Source of the DNA: CAYVTV01 sp964526475
GTDB taxonomy: Bacteria; Bacteroidota; Bacteroidia; Bacteroidales; GCA-2748055
DNA length: 44,236 bases
Direction: 5' to 3'
Assembly: GCA_964526475.1 (NCBI GenBank)
Contig: CAZGKF010000025.1
Location: 1-44,236, forward strand
A program made the position numbers and the translations under genes. The notes beneath the pieces were generated by a model. That model ran no database searches, was not told the DNA's origin, and saw only the letters and a list, made by a program, of their open reading frames with translations. Positions within the stretch are counted from its first letter, which is position 1; the number at the start of each line of letters is the position of its first letter. This document shows positions 23,483 through 31,183 of the stretch, piece after piece.

Positions 23483-24727
23483 ATGTACAATTCAATTTTT
23501 TATATTATAACGGCCATATTGATTATAAGCTTTCTGCTTGACAAGGTACTGGATTATTTAAATCTCAAAAATACACTTCCAGTGCTACCTCCTGAAGTAA
23601 ATGATGTTTATGACCCGGAAAGGTACAGGGAATCACAGAACTATAAAAAAGTGAATACGCGTTTTTCATTTTATACAGGCAGCTTTAACATGCTTATAAT
23701 TCTTATCATGCTTTTTATGGGAGGTTTCGGTATAGTGAATAATCTCGCATGGTCGATTTCCTCAAACAGTATTGTTGTAGCTCTTATTTTTTTCGGAATA
23801 ATAGGGTTTACCTCAGATATTATCAATATGCCTTTTGATATTTATGGAACTTTTGTGATAGAAGAGAAATTTGGCTTCAATAAAACAACTCCTGTAGTTT
23901 TTATCCTCGACAAGATAAAGTCGTGGTTCCTATCTGCGATAATTGGGGGCGGACTTATTGCAGTTATTATCTGGTTATATAATATAACGGGGAAAGGGTT
24001 CTGGCTTTATGCATGGGTACTTATTAGTTTGTTTACTATTTTAATGACAATGTTCTATTCCAATCTGATAGTCCCCTTGTTTAATAAACAAACACCGCTT
24101 GAAGAAGGTGAGTTAAGGACGGCTATTGAAGAATTTTCTGAAAACGTTGGATTTAAGCTAAGAAATGTTTTTGTCATTGACGGATCAAAAAGATCAACTA
24201 AATCGAATGCTTATTTTACCGGCTTGGGAAAGAAGAAAAGAATAGTTCTTTATGATACTCTGATAAAGGATCTTTCCAAGGAAGAGATAGTTGCAGTCCT
24301 TGCTCATGAAATAGGGCATTATAAAAAAAAGCATACCCTCACAGGAACCCTTCTGGGAATTTTTCAAACCGGTCTTACATTATTTCTTTTTTCACTGCTT
24401 ATGGAAAACCCTCAGCTTTCGCAAGCTCTGGGTGCTGAAAAACCGGAGTTTCAACTGAGTATAATTGCATTTGGGATTTTATATAGTCCGGTTTCGCTTA
24501 TCCTTGGGTTAATCTTCAATATTTTTTCCAGAACAAATGAATATGCAGCCGACCGTTTTGCTGCAATAAAATATAATGGAAAGGAACTCATAAAAGCGCT
24601 GAAAAAATTAACATCCAAAAATCTTAGTAATCTTACACCGCATCCATTATACGTAGTTTTTCATTATTCCCATCCACCATTGATTTCGAGGATACGTGCT
24701 CTTCAAAGTATTGAACAAAATCCTTAA
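23483..24727 (+). CDS. M48-family integral membrane metallopeptidase (Ste24/CAAX-protease-like)
   Basis: The 414-residue protein has an N-terminal membrane domain with several hydrophobic segments (residues about 1-215) and a C-terminal zinc protease domain. The HExxH site is at His275 (VLAHEIGHYKKKH), with the third ligand expected in NEYAADRFAA. Ste24-type enzymes cut at membranes, processing prenylated substrates in eukaryotes; bacterial homologues are thought to act in membrane-protein quality control. The start MYNSIFYIITAILIISFLLDKVLDYLN gives the first helix. The full-length gene is separate from the M48 fragment at 16.5 kb, which comes from a different M48 subfamily. A terminator follows 16 bases after the stop. 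Confidence 0.88.
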   Translation: MYNSIFYIITAILIISFLLDKVLDYLNLKNTLPVLPPEVNDVYDPERYRESQNYKKVNTRFSFYTGSFNMLIILIMLFMGGFGIVNNLAWSISSNSIVVALIFFGIIGFTSDIINMPFDIYGTFVIEEKFGFNKTTPVVFILDKIKSWFLSAIIGGGLIAVIIWLYNITGKGFWLYAWVLISLFTILMTMFYSNLIVPLFNKQTPLEEGELRTAIEEFSENVGFKLRNVFVIDGSKRSTKSNAYFTGLGKKKRIVLYDTLIKDLSKEEIVAVLAHEIGHYKKKHTLTGTLLGIFQTGLTLFLFSLLMENPQLSQALGAEKPEFQLSIIAFGILYSPVSLILGLIFNIFSRTNEYAADRFAAIKYNGKELIKALKKLTSKNLSNLTPHPLYVVFHYSHPPLISRIRALQSIEQNP

Positions 24728-24742
24728 AATGTGGTTTAAATG

Positions 24743-24772
24743 AAAGAATCTGGTCAGATTTAGATTCTTTTT
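24743..24772 (+). terminator. Rho-independent terminator after the M48 protease gene
   Basis: AAAGAATCT (24743-24751) and AGATTCTTT (24762-24770) make a perfect 9-bp stem with a 10-base loop and T residues at the 3' side. Confidence 0.7.
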
Positions 24773-24848
24773 AGGTTAAATAAATTATTGTATGGTTTAT
24801 ACCTGTAAAAATGCATAAATAGTCACATTGATTAGTTTACAAAGTATT

Positions 24849-25328
24849 ATGAGATACTTAATTATATTGGTAATATCATTTAATATTTTTCCGGCTTTTC
24901 CGCAGGAAAAACCAAAAGAAAGTATAATTATGGAACAGGATAGTTTAAAAAGAGACGGTAAGGTATTAAAATACAATGCCTTAACTTCATTTGAAGAATA
25001 TGTTATTCTGGAAAAAGGAACAGAAAGACCCTGGAGTGGAATATTAACAAATCATAAAGAGAAGGGAATTTATATTTGTAAAAGATGTGATGCTCCCCTT
25101 TACCGTTCAGATGATAAATTTGATTCTCATTGTGGCTGGCCCAGTTTTGATGATGAAATTAAAGGTGCTGTGCAGCGTGTTCCTGATGCTGACGGACGAA
25201 GAATTGAAATAATCTGTTCAAATTGTGGCGGGCATCTGGGTCATGTTTTTACCGGTGAAGGTTATACTCCAAAGAATACCCGTCATTGTGTTAACTCTGT
25301 CTCGATGAAATTTATAAAATCTCCATAG
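24849..25328 (+). CDS. msrB: peptide-methionine (R)-S-oxide reductase, exported
   Basis: MsrB reduces R-methionine sulfoxide residues in proteins. I place the start at ATG 24849 (159 residues), because the longer frame to 24828 begins with TTG and lacks a leader. The N-terminus MRYLIILVISFNIFPAFPQ is a Sec-type signal peptide, so the enzyme is probably periplasmic. The zinc-binding pairs CKRC and CSNC, the motif CGWPSF and the catalytic Cys in RHCVNS (near residue 147) are all present. It is only the MsrB domain, not fused to MsrA, and follows the M48 gene after a terminator. Confidence 0.93.
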   Translation: MRYLIILVISFNIFPAFPQEKPKESIIMEQDSLKRDGKVLKYNALTSFEEYVILEKGTERPWSGILTNHKEKGIYICKRCDAPLYRSDDKFDSHCGWPSFDDEIKGAVQRVPDADGRRIEIICSNCGGHLGHVFTGEGYTPKNTRHCVNSVSMKFIKSP

Positions 25329-25390
25329 CGTCAGGAAAATTTGAGGCTGTTACAATATGATATGCAGTATCTTTTTATATAATAATTTTT

Positions 25391-25591
25391 ACCCCTCCGG
25401 GGTAAGGGGTTGAATTCCCTCACCTTACCCGGGGCGCAAGCGCCCCGGCCTATTCTATTTTAACCCTTGAGGGTTGTTTTAATCCTCTTTTCAAAAATGC
25501 TTCACATTTCCATACATTTGCTAATTACAGATAAAATGACTCATCCCGGAGGGATGAAAATGGAATAGCCCCTGACGCCTGCCGTCAGGGG
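25391..25591. repeat. cluster of five GC-rich intergenic hairpins
   Basis: Within 200 bases there are five strong inverted repeats. ACCCCT-n-AGGGGT is at 25391-25410. CCGGGGCGC-AA-GCGCCCCGG is at 25429-25448. AACCCT-TG-AGGGTT is at 25462-25475. TCATCCC-GGA-GGGATGA is at 25541-25557. CCCCTGACG-CCTGC-CGTCAGGGG is at 25569-25591. The stretch is much richer in G+C than the surroundings and holds no gene. It lies between the convergent msrB and EamA genes, so terminator or dispersed-repeat use is plausible. Confidence 0.7.
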
Positions 25592-25785
25592 GATGGAATA
25601 CCAGGTAAATCTTAACATCTAACTAATCAGATAATTGCGGATAATAAATTTCTTAAGTTAAGGTCTATGCCTAAAGAGAAAGATGCTGAAAATGAGCAAC
25701 TTGCAAAAAGTCCCCTTTAGAGGATTCAGGGGTGAAATAACTTTTCGGAGTGGACTCATCTTTAGATATTTATAACTATTCAAAG
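25592..25785. other. intergenic, no gene seen
   Basis: The remaining gap before the EamA gene shows no coding frame, tRNA or strong hairpin. Confidence 0.4.
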
Positions 25786-26682
25786 TTAAAGAAAAAACAA
25801 TACTAATCCGCTCACACCTAAAGTGGCTCCGATCATTTCCCTTATGTTGATTTTATGTTTAAAGAAAAGGATAGAAGGGGGAATTATCAGTATCGGGACC
25901 ATTGCCATAATTGTTGATGCAATACCTGTAGAAGTGTATTTTATTGCGACCAGGGAAAACGAAACTCCAAGGAATGGCCCAAAAAATGATCCGGTTGAAA
26001 TGGCTATTATTCCTTTCCTATTTTTAAATGCATGGGATATTGATTTCCATCGGCCTGTAAAGCTGATTATAATTATAAAACCAATAATTCCGGCTATAAT
26101 TCGGATCTGAGTTGATGCAAAAGGGTCATAAACACCCATTCCAAGCTTACTGAAAACAATTCCGAGTCCCTGACCAAAAGCCCCTAAAAAAGCAAATATG
26201 ATTCCTTTAAGCGGTTTAGTAAGTGATATTTTTTCCTTTCCGGTTTTTCTCCCGAAAACAGTGAGGAATATCCCTGAAATAGTGAGAGACATTCCAAGTA
26301 AGGATTTAAGGCTAAGTGTTTCTCCAAGTATAATCCATCCAAAAAATGCTGCTATCAGAGGAGCAGTAGTCATAACAAGCATGGCAAACCAGCTTCCGAC
26401 GATGGTATAGGATTTAAAAAGAAACAAATCTCCCAGCACAAAGCCTATAAGACCTGAAACAGATAACCATAACCAGTTATAATAAGGAGCATCTGCAGGC
26501 AGGGGATTACTACGGTATATCCAGGTGAAAACAAACAAAAAGAAGAACCCAAAAAGAAGTCTTATGAGATTGACCGGAAGTGAACCTACTCTTAATGATG
26601 CAGATTCGAAGGAAAGAGCAGTAATAGTCCAGAATACAGCTACCATAAAGGCAGCTATTTCACCGAAATGTGTAGAGAGCAT
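25786..26682 (-). CDS. DMT-superfamily permease (EamA)
   Basis: The 298-residue protein from ATG 26682 is a drug/metabolite transporter with two EamA domains in tandem (about residues 5-140 and 155-295) and about ten predicted helices. The WTITALSFESA and SLRVGSLPVNLIRLLFGF segments start the first repeat; SILFFKHKINIREMIGATLGVSGL closes the second. The longer frame to 26703 starts with TTG inside the -7 element and is rejected. EamA proteins usually export metabolites or drugs; the substrate here cannot be told. It is transcribed away from cinA and faces msrB. Confidence 0.87.
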   Translation of the reverse strand: MLSTHFGEIAAFMVAVFWTITALSFESASLRVGSLPVNLIRLLFGFFFLFVFTWIYRSNPLPADAPYYNWLWLSVSGLIGFVLGDLFLFKSYTIVGSWFAMLVMTTAPLIAAFFGWIILGETLSLKSLLGMSLTISGIFLTVFGRKTGKEKISLTKPLKGIIFAFLGAFGQGLGIVFSKLGMGVYDPFASTQIRIIAGIIGFIIIISFTGRWKSISHAFKNRKGIIAISTGSFFGPFLGVSFSLVAIKYTSTGIASTIMAMVPILIIPPSILFFKHKINIREMIGATLGVSGLVLFFL

Positions 26683-26700
26683 AATGGTTCTATCAGAACG

Positions 26701-26708
26701 CAAATATA
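26701..26708 (-). promoter_or_regulatory. -7 element of the EamA permease gene
   Basis: TATATTTG on the minus strand lies 18 bases before the ATG at 26682, giving a leader of about a dozen bases. Confidence 0.45.
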
Positions 26709-26794
26709 ATATTTTGAGATATGCCGCAGGATATATATGGAAGAAAAATATCCCGGCAACAGCATTGAATTATAAAAATATGTTTTAATTCACT

Positions 26795-26802
26795 TATCTT
26801 TG
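26795..26802 (+). promoter_or_regulatory. -7 element of cinA
   Basis: TATCTTTG lies 19 bases before the ATG at 26822. The nearest TTG (26765-26767) is too far upstream for the usual spacing. Confidence 0.4.
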
Positions 26803-26821
26803 CAGCCATAAACAAAAGAAT

Positions 26822-28075
26822 ATGAAGGCAGTAATAATAACGATAGGCGATGAAATACTTATAGGGCAGATTATTGATACTAATTCTGTATGGATTGCTG
26901 AAAATCTTAACCTTTTGGGAATTTACGTGGAAGAGATGCTCACTATTTCCGACAAAAGGGAGCATATAGTATCCTCTTTGGCCAGGTATGAAGGTAAGAT
27001 AGAACTGATCATTATTACCGGCGGACTTGGCCCGACCAGTGATGATATTACGAAAAAAACGATTGCAGATTATTTTAACATGAAATTAGTTGAGAATCCT
27101 GCAGTTCTGGAAAATATTTATGAGCTGTTCAGGTCAAGAGGCATGAAAGTATCGGAAGCTAACCGCAGGCAGGCCATGGTTCCTGAATCGTGCAAAGTTT
27201 TGAGGAATCCTTCAGGTACCGCTCCGGGAATGTGGTTTGAAAGGAATGGAAGTATTTTTATCTCATTGCCTGGCGTTCCTTATGAAATGATGGATATTTT
27301 TAATTCTTCTGTTTTGCCTGAAATATCGGGACGCATTGACGGATTGATTTTGATGCACCAGACGGTCCTTACACAGGGAATCCCGGAATCATATTTATCT
27401 GAGATAATAAAAGACTGGGAATCTTCATTACCTGAGAATATTAAACTTGCTTATCTCCCGCGGCCCGGAATTGTAAGATTGAGATTGACAGGAGTAGGGA
27501 ATGACCGGCATATCCTGAGTGACCAAATCAACGCTGAGATATCAAAACTTAAGCGTATTCTGCCGGATGATATTTATGGATATAATGACGAAAGCCTTGA
27601 AAAGATTGTAGGGGATATTTTGCGTAGCAAAGGAGAAACACTGGTAACTGCTGAAAGTTGCACAGGCGGGAATATAGCAAGGCTGATTACAAGTATTCCA
27701 GGAAGTTCTGATTATTATCTTGGCTCTGTGATTGCATATTCAAATGATATAAAAACAGCTCATTTAGGTGTTGATACTAATTTAATTAATAAACATGGTG
27801 CGGTAAGCCAGGAGGTAGTAGAGGAAATGGCTGCAGGAGTAAGAAATAAATTTAATGCCGGTTATGCCATTGCTACCTCAGGAATTGCAGGTCCTGATGG
27901 CGGATCATTTGAAAAACCTGTTGGAACGATTTGGATATCAGTTTCATCGAAAAATACTATTATCTCAAAAAAGTATTTTTTTGGAGAACATCGAGGCAGA
28001 AATATCGAGAAGGCAACATTTGCGGCACTTAACATGCTAAGAAAAATATTATTGGGAATACCTTTTAAGGAATAA
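26822..28075 (+). CDS. cinA: CinA-family nicotinamide-nucleotide amidohydrolase
   Basis: The 417-residue protein has the two-domain CinA layout. The N-terminal molybdopterin-binding-like domain (about 1-170) shows GDEILIGQIIDTNS and TGGLGPTSDDITK, associated with ADP-ribose pyrophosphatase activity. The C-terminal amidase domain (about 255-415) carries TAESCTGG near residue 277 and the ATSGIAGPDGG segment, the site that deamidates nicotinamide mononucleotide to nicotinate mononucleotide, so the protein recycles pyridine nucleotides. It is the first gene of the plus-strand run that leads to rpmB, with 147 bases between, where a separate promoter is visible. Confidence 0.92.
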   Translation: MKAVIITIGDEILIGQIIDTNSVWIAENLNLLGIYVEEMLTISDKREHIVSSLARYEGKIELIIITGGLGPTSDDITKKTIADYFNMKLVENPAVLENIYELFRSRGMKVSEANRRQAMVPESCKVLRNPSGTAPGMWFERNGSIFISLPGVPYEMMDIFNSSVLPEISGRIDGLILMHQTVLTQGIPESYLSEIIKDWESSLPENIKLAYLPRPGIVRLRLTGVGNDRHILSDQINAEISKLKRILPDDIYGYNDESLEKIVGDILRSKGETLVTAESCTGGNIARLITSIPGSSDYYLGSVIAYSNDIKTAHLGVDTNLINKHGAVSQEVVEEMAAGVRNKFNAGYAIATSGIAGPDGGSFEKPVGTIWISVSSKNTIISKKYFFGEHRGRNIEKATFAALNMLRKILLGIPFKE

Positions 28076-28155
28076 TAAAAGCTCACTTGTCTTCTTTCCT
28101 GTAATTACCGTTTACATACTTTCCTCCGGGATGAAAAAATATACATCTAAAAAAA

Positions 28156-28187
28156 TTTGATTATTTCATTTAAAATTACGAAATTTG
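28156..28187 (+). promoter_or_regulatory. promoter of the rpmB operon
   Basis: TTTG (28156-28159), a 20-base spacer and GAAATTTG (28180-28187) fit the Bacteroidota consensus except for the first T of TAnnTTTG. It lies 35 bases before the rpmB ATG. Confidence 0.5.
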
Positions 28188-28222
28188 CGAGCTGTTAAAA
28201 AAACCTTGGAAAAAATAGTAAA

Positions 28223-28465
28223 ATGTCACGAGTTTGTCAGATAACGGGTAAAAGGGCAATGGTTGGAAATAATGTGTCCCATTCAAAAAGAAGAACCAAA
28301 AGAAAGTTTCATCCAAATCTTTTTGATAAGAAATTCTTTTTACCTGAAGAGAACAGGTGGGTGGAGTTAAAAGTTTCAGCTTCCGGAATACGTAATATTA
28401 ACAAAATGGGGTTGAAGGAAGCTCTTGACAGTGCTGTAAAAAAGGGTTTTCTGAAAAAATATTAA
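28223..28465 (+). CDS. rpmB: 50S ribosomal protein L28
   Basis: The 80-residue protein is bL28. The sequence MSRVCQITGKRAMVGNNVSHS, then KRRTKRKFHPNL, is diagnostic. It contains only one cysteine (Cys5) where zinc-binding versions have CxxC pairs, so it is a zinc-independent (C-minus) form. It is the first gene of the rpmB-rpmG-DUF4295 cluster, with 19 bases to rpmG. Confidence 0.97.
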   Translation: MSRVCQITGKRAMVGNNVSHSKRRTKRKFHPNLFDKKFFLPEENRWVELKVSASGIRNINKMGLKEALDSAVKKGFLKKY

Positions 28466-28484
28466 TTTTTAAAGTTTATTTCTA

Positions 28485-28673
28485 ATGGCAAAAAAAGGCA
28501 AAGGTAACAGGGTACAGGTAATACTTGAGTGTACTGAGCATAAAGGCAGTGGATTGCCCGGGACCTCCCGTTATATAACAACGAAAAACAGAAAGAATAC
28601 CTCTGAAAGGCTTGAATTAAAAAAATACAATTCTATTCTGAAAAAATACACAATTCACAGGGAAATAAAATAA
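28485..28673 (+). CDS. rpmG: 50S ribosomal protein L33
   Basis: The 62-residue protein is bL33, recognised by GKGNRVQVILECTEHK and RYITTKNRKNTSERLELKKYN. It has a single cysteine in place of two CxxC pairs, making it the zinc-free type, consistent with L28 next to it. It is separated by 12 bases from the DUF4295 gene. Confidence 0.97.
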   Translation: MAKKGKGNRVQVILECTEHKGSGLPGTSRYITTKNRKNTSERLELKKYNSILKKYTIHREIK

Positions 28674-28685
28674 AAATACATTAAA

Positions 28686-28838
28686 ATGGCAAAGAAAGTC
28701 GTTGCAACATTAAAAACCGGGAGAGGAAAGAATTTTTCGAAATGTATTAAAATGGTAAAATCTCCTGAAACAGGAGCGTATTCATTTGTTGAAGAGGTGA
28801 TTCATGTCGATCACATACAGGATTTTTTCTCGAAATAA
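28686..28838 (+). CDS. DUF4295 small protein, 50 aa
   Basis: This gene is too short for ordinary gene finders with a length cut-off but is intact: ATG at 28686, TAA at 28836-28838. The product starts MAKKVVATLKTGRGKNFSKC and ends DHIQDFFSK; it is small and basic in its first half. DUF4295 proteins are a Bacteroidota hallmark, nearly always placed between rpmG and ftsY. Recent work on Bacteroidota ribosomes has shown lineage-specific small ribosomal proteins, and DUF4295 is a plausible ribosomal protein by context and composition, but I cannot confirm that from sequence. The gene ends 26 bases before a terminator. Confidence 0.9.
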   Translation: MAKKVVATLKTGRGKNFSKCIKMVKSPETGAYSFVEEVIHVDHIQDFFSK

Positions 28839-28863
28839 TACTTTTTTATTTTCTTAAAATATT

Positions 28864-28892
28864 AAAGCTGCTCAGGAAGAGTGGCTTTTTTT
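28864..28892 (+). terminator. Rho-independent terminator of the rpmB operon
   Basis: AAAGCTGCTC (28864-28873) pairs with GAGTGGCTTT (28879-28888) in a 10-bp stem containing two G-T pairs, with a 5-base loop, followed by T residues to 28892. It separates the ribosomal genes from ftsY, which starts 25 bases later. Confidence 0.75.
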
Positions 28893-28916
28893 CTGTTTTT
28901 ATAAATCAGTTATTAA

Positions 28917-29861
28917 ATGGGGTTATTTTCTTCACAAAGGAATGAAAGTCTTAACCGTGGGCTGGAAAAAACGAAGGAAAGTGTTTTCAAGAAACTTTCC
29001 CGGATTATTATTGGCAAATCAAATGTGGATGAAGAGGTTCTTGATAATCTTGAGGAGGTATTGATTTCATCGGATGTTGGGGTGGAAACAACAATTCGGA
29101 TAATTGAGAGAATTGAGACAAGAGTAGCAAAAGAGCATTATCTAAATGCTAATGAGTTGGATTATATACTCAAGGAAGAAATAGGTAAACTGCTGGAAGA
29201 AAATAATACCGGTAATGTAAAAGATTATAAAGAATATCCCGGAGCAAAGCCTTATGTAATTATGGTTGTGGGAGTTAATGGAGTGGGTAAAACAACAACT
29301 ATTGGAAAGCTGGCATACCAATATAAAAATGCAGGGAAAAAAGTAATACTTGGTGCCGCTGATACCTTCAGAGCTGCTGCGGTTGACCAGTTGACTATAT
29401 GGGCAGAACGTGCCGGTGTACCACTGGTTAAGCAAAAGATGGGGTCGGATCCCGCTTCTGTAGCATATGATACGGTGAATTCTGCAATCTCAGGTAATGC
29501 AGATGTTGTTATCATTGATACTGCAGGGCGATTGCATAACAAAATTAATTTAATGAATGAACTGGCAAAGATCAGGAAAGTAATGCAAAAACTCTTACCG
29601 GAAGCACCTCATGAAGTATTGCTAATTCTTGATGGATCAACTGGTCAGAATGCTTTTGAACAGGCAAAACAGTTTACTATTGCCACAGAAGTTAACGCTC
29701 TTGCTCTCACAAAACTTGATGGAACCGCCAAAGGTGGCGTTGTAATTGGCATATCCGACCAGTTTAAAATTCCTGTGAAATATATTGGGATAGGGGAAAA
29801 GATTCAGGATATTCAGATTTTTAATAAGAACAGTTTCATCGACTCCCTGTTTTCAAAATAA
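28917..29861 (+). CDS. ftsY: signal recognition particle receptor FtsY
   Basis: FtsY is the membrane-associated SRP receptor GTPase that docks ribosome-SRP complexes at the Sec translocon. The 314 residues comprise the N domain (about 1-100) and the G domain: GVNGVGKTTTIGKLA, the DTFRAAAVDQL insertion-box region, DTAGR and TKLDGTAKGG are all present. The acidic A domain of enterobacterial FtsY is absent, as is usual in this phylum. It is followed by rimO with a 12-base gap, so the two are co-transcribed. Confidence 0.97.
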   Translation: MGLFSSQRNESLNRGLEKTKESVFKKLSRIIIGKSNVDEEVLDNLEEVLISSDVGVETTIRIIERIETRVAKEHYLNANELDYILKEEIGKLLEENNTGNVKDYKEYPGAKPYVIMVVGVNGVGKTTTIGKLAYQYKNAGKKVILGAADTFRAAAVDQLTIWAERAGVPLVKQKMGSDPASVAYDTVNSAISGNADVVIIDTAGRLHNKINLMNELAKIRKVMQKLLPEAPHEVLLILDGSTGQNAFEQAKQFTIATEVNALALTKLDGTAKGGVVIGISDQFKIPVKYIGIGEKIQDIQIFNKNSFIDSLFSK

Positions 29862-29873
29862 TCTTCAATTTTT

Positions 29874-31166
29874 ATGACAATTAACCTGATCACCCTGGGG
29901 TGTTCAAAAAATGTAGTTGATTCAGAAAAACTTCTAAAGCAACTTGAGGTTAATGGATTTGTTATATTTCACAATACCGGCGAGCATACGGATGTGGTGA
30001 TCATCAATACCTGTGCTTTCACTCTTGATGCAAAAACCGAATCGGTTGAAACAATACTATCATACTGCGATGCAAAAGAATCAGGCCTGATAAACAAATT
30101 ATTTATAATAGGCTGTTTGAATGAGAGATACAAGGAGTCACTTAAATACGAAATGCCGGTAGTTGATGGATTTTATGGCGTAAATGAATATAATAAGCTT
30201 ATTAATGATCTTGGAGGTAAATATCATACCGGACTAATTCAAAGCAGGGTATTAACCACACCTTCGCATTATGCCTATTTAAAGATATCAGAAGGTTGTA
30301 ACAGAAATTGTTCTTTCTGTGCCATACCTTTTATTCGTGGAAATCATTTATCAGTTCCGGTAAAAAGTATTGTTGAAGAGGCAAATAATCTTGTGGAATC
30401 GGGTGTAAAGGAAATTATATTAATAGCCCAGGACTTAAGTTCTTACGGATTAGATCTTTACAAAAGTACTATGCTGGCATCGTTGATTGAGGAGTTGGTG
30501 GAAATTAAGGGAATTGAATGGATAAGACTTCACTATGCATATCCTGAAGGATTTCCATTGAACGCTATAGGGAAACTCATGAAGAATTCCGGAAAATTAT
30601 GTCACTATCTGGACATTCCATTTCAGCATATTAATGACGACATTCTCAACAGGATGAAGAGAGGGCATGGAAGAAAAGAAATAATGGAAATTATCAGATA
30701 TATAAGAGAAGAAGTTCCCGGCATATGTTTAAGAACCACTCTTATTACAGGATTTCCCGGTGAGACGGAAGATCAATTCAGGGAACTCTATGATTTTGTT
30801 AGTGATGTAAGGTTTGAAAGGCTTGGAGTTTTTACATATTCCCATGAAGAGGGAACTTTTGCAGGCAGGGAGTATCAGGATGATATTCCTGAGAATGAAA
30901 AAATTAAGAGAATGGAATCAATATTAAAGCTTCAGGAAAGGATATCTCTTGAGAAAAACCTTAATGAAACAGGTAAAAGATATAAAGTGCTGATTGATGG
31001 GGAAGAAGGGGAGTTTTATATTGGCAGGACTGAATATGATTCCCCTGAAATTGATCAGGAAGTTTTAATTCCAAAATCTCAGAAGCAATTGGAAACGGGA
31101 GAATTTTATAATATCAGAATAACTGATGCGCTTGAATTTGATCTTTTCGGTATGCCGGATGAATAA
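29874..31166 (+). CDS. rimO: ribosomal protein uS12 methylthiotransferase
   Basis: RimO is a radical-SAM enzyme that adds a methylthio group to the conserved Asp of ribosomal protein S12. The 430 residues have the UPF0004 domain with Cys10 in ITLGCSKNVVDSE and the further cysteines in NTCAF and the ...IGCLNERY segment. The radical-SAM triad CNRNCSFC begins at residue 142, and the C-terminal TRAM domain starts near 370 (KVLIDGEEGEFYIGRTEYDSPEID). It pairs with ftsY upstream and converges with clpC, with only 17 bases between stop codons and no terminator visible. Confidence 0.97.
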   Translation: MTINLITLGCSKNVVDSEKLLKQLEVNGFVIFHNTGEHTDVVIINTCAFTLDAKTESVETILSYCDAKESGLINKLFIIGCLNERYKESLKYEMPVVDGFYGVNEYNKLINDLGGKYHTGLIQSRVLTTPSHYAYLKISEGCNRNCSFCAIPFIRGNHLSVPVKSIVEEANNLVESGVKEIILIAQDLSSYGLDLYKSTMLASLIEELVEIKGIEWIRLHYAYPEGFPLNAIGKLMKNSGKLCHYLDIPFQHINDDILNRMKRGHGRKEIMEIIRYIREEVPGICLRTTLITGFPGETEDQFRELYDFVSDVRFERLGVFTYSHEEGTFAGREYQDDIPENEKIKRMESILKLQERISLEKNLNETGKRYKVLIDGEEGEFYIGRTEYDSPEIDQEVLIPKSQKQLETGEFYNIRITDALEFDLFGMPDE

Positions 31167-31183
31167 GATCAGCAGTCAGGGTT

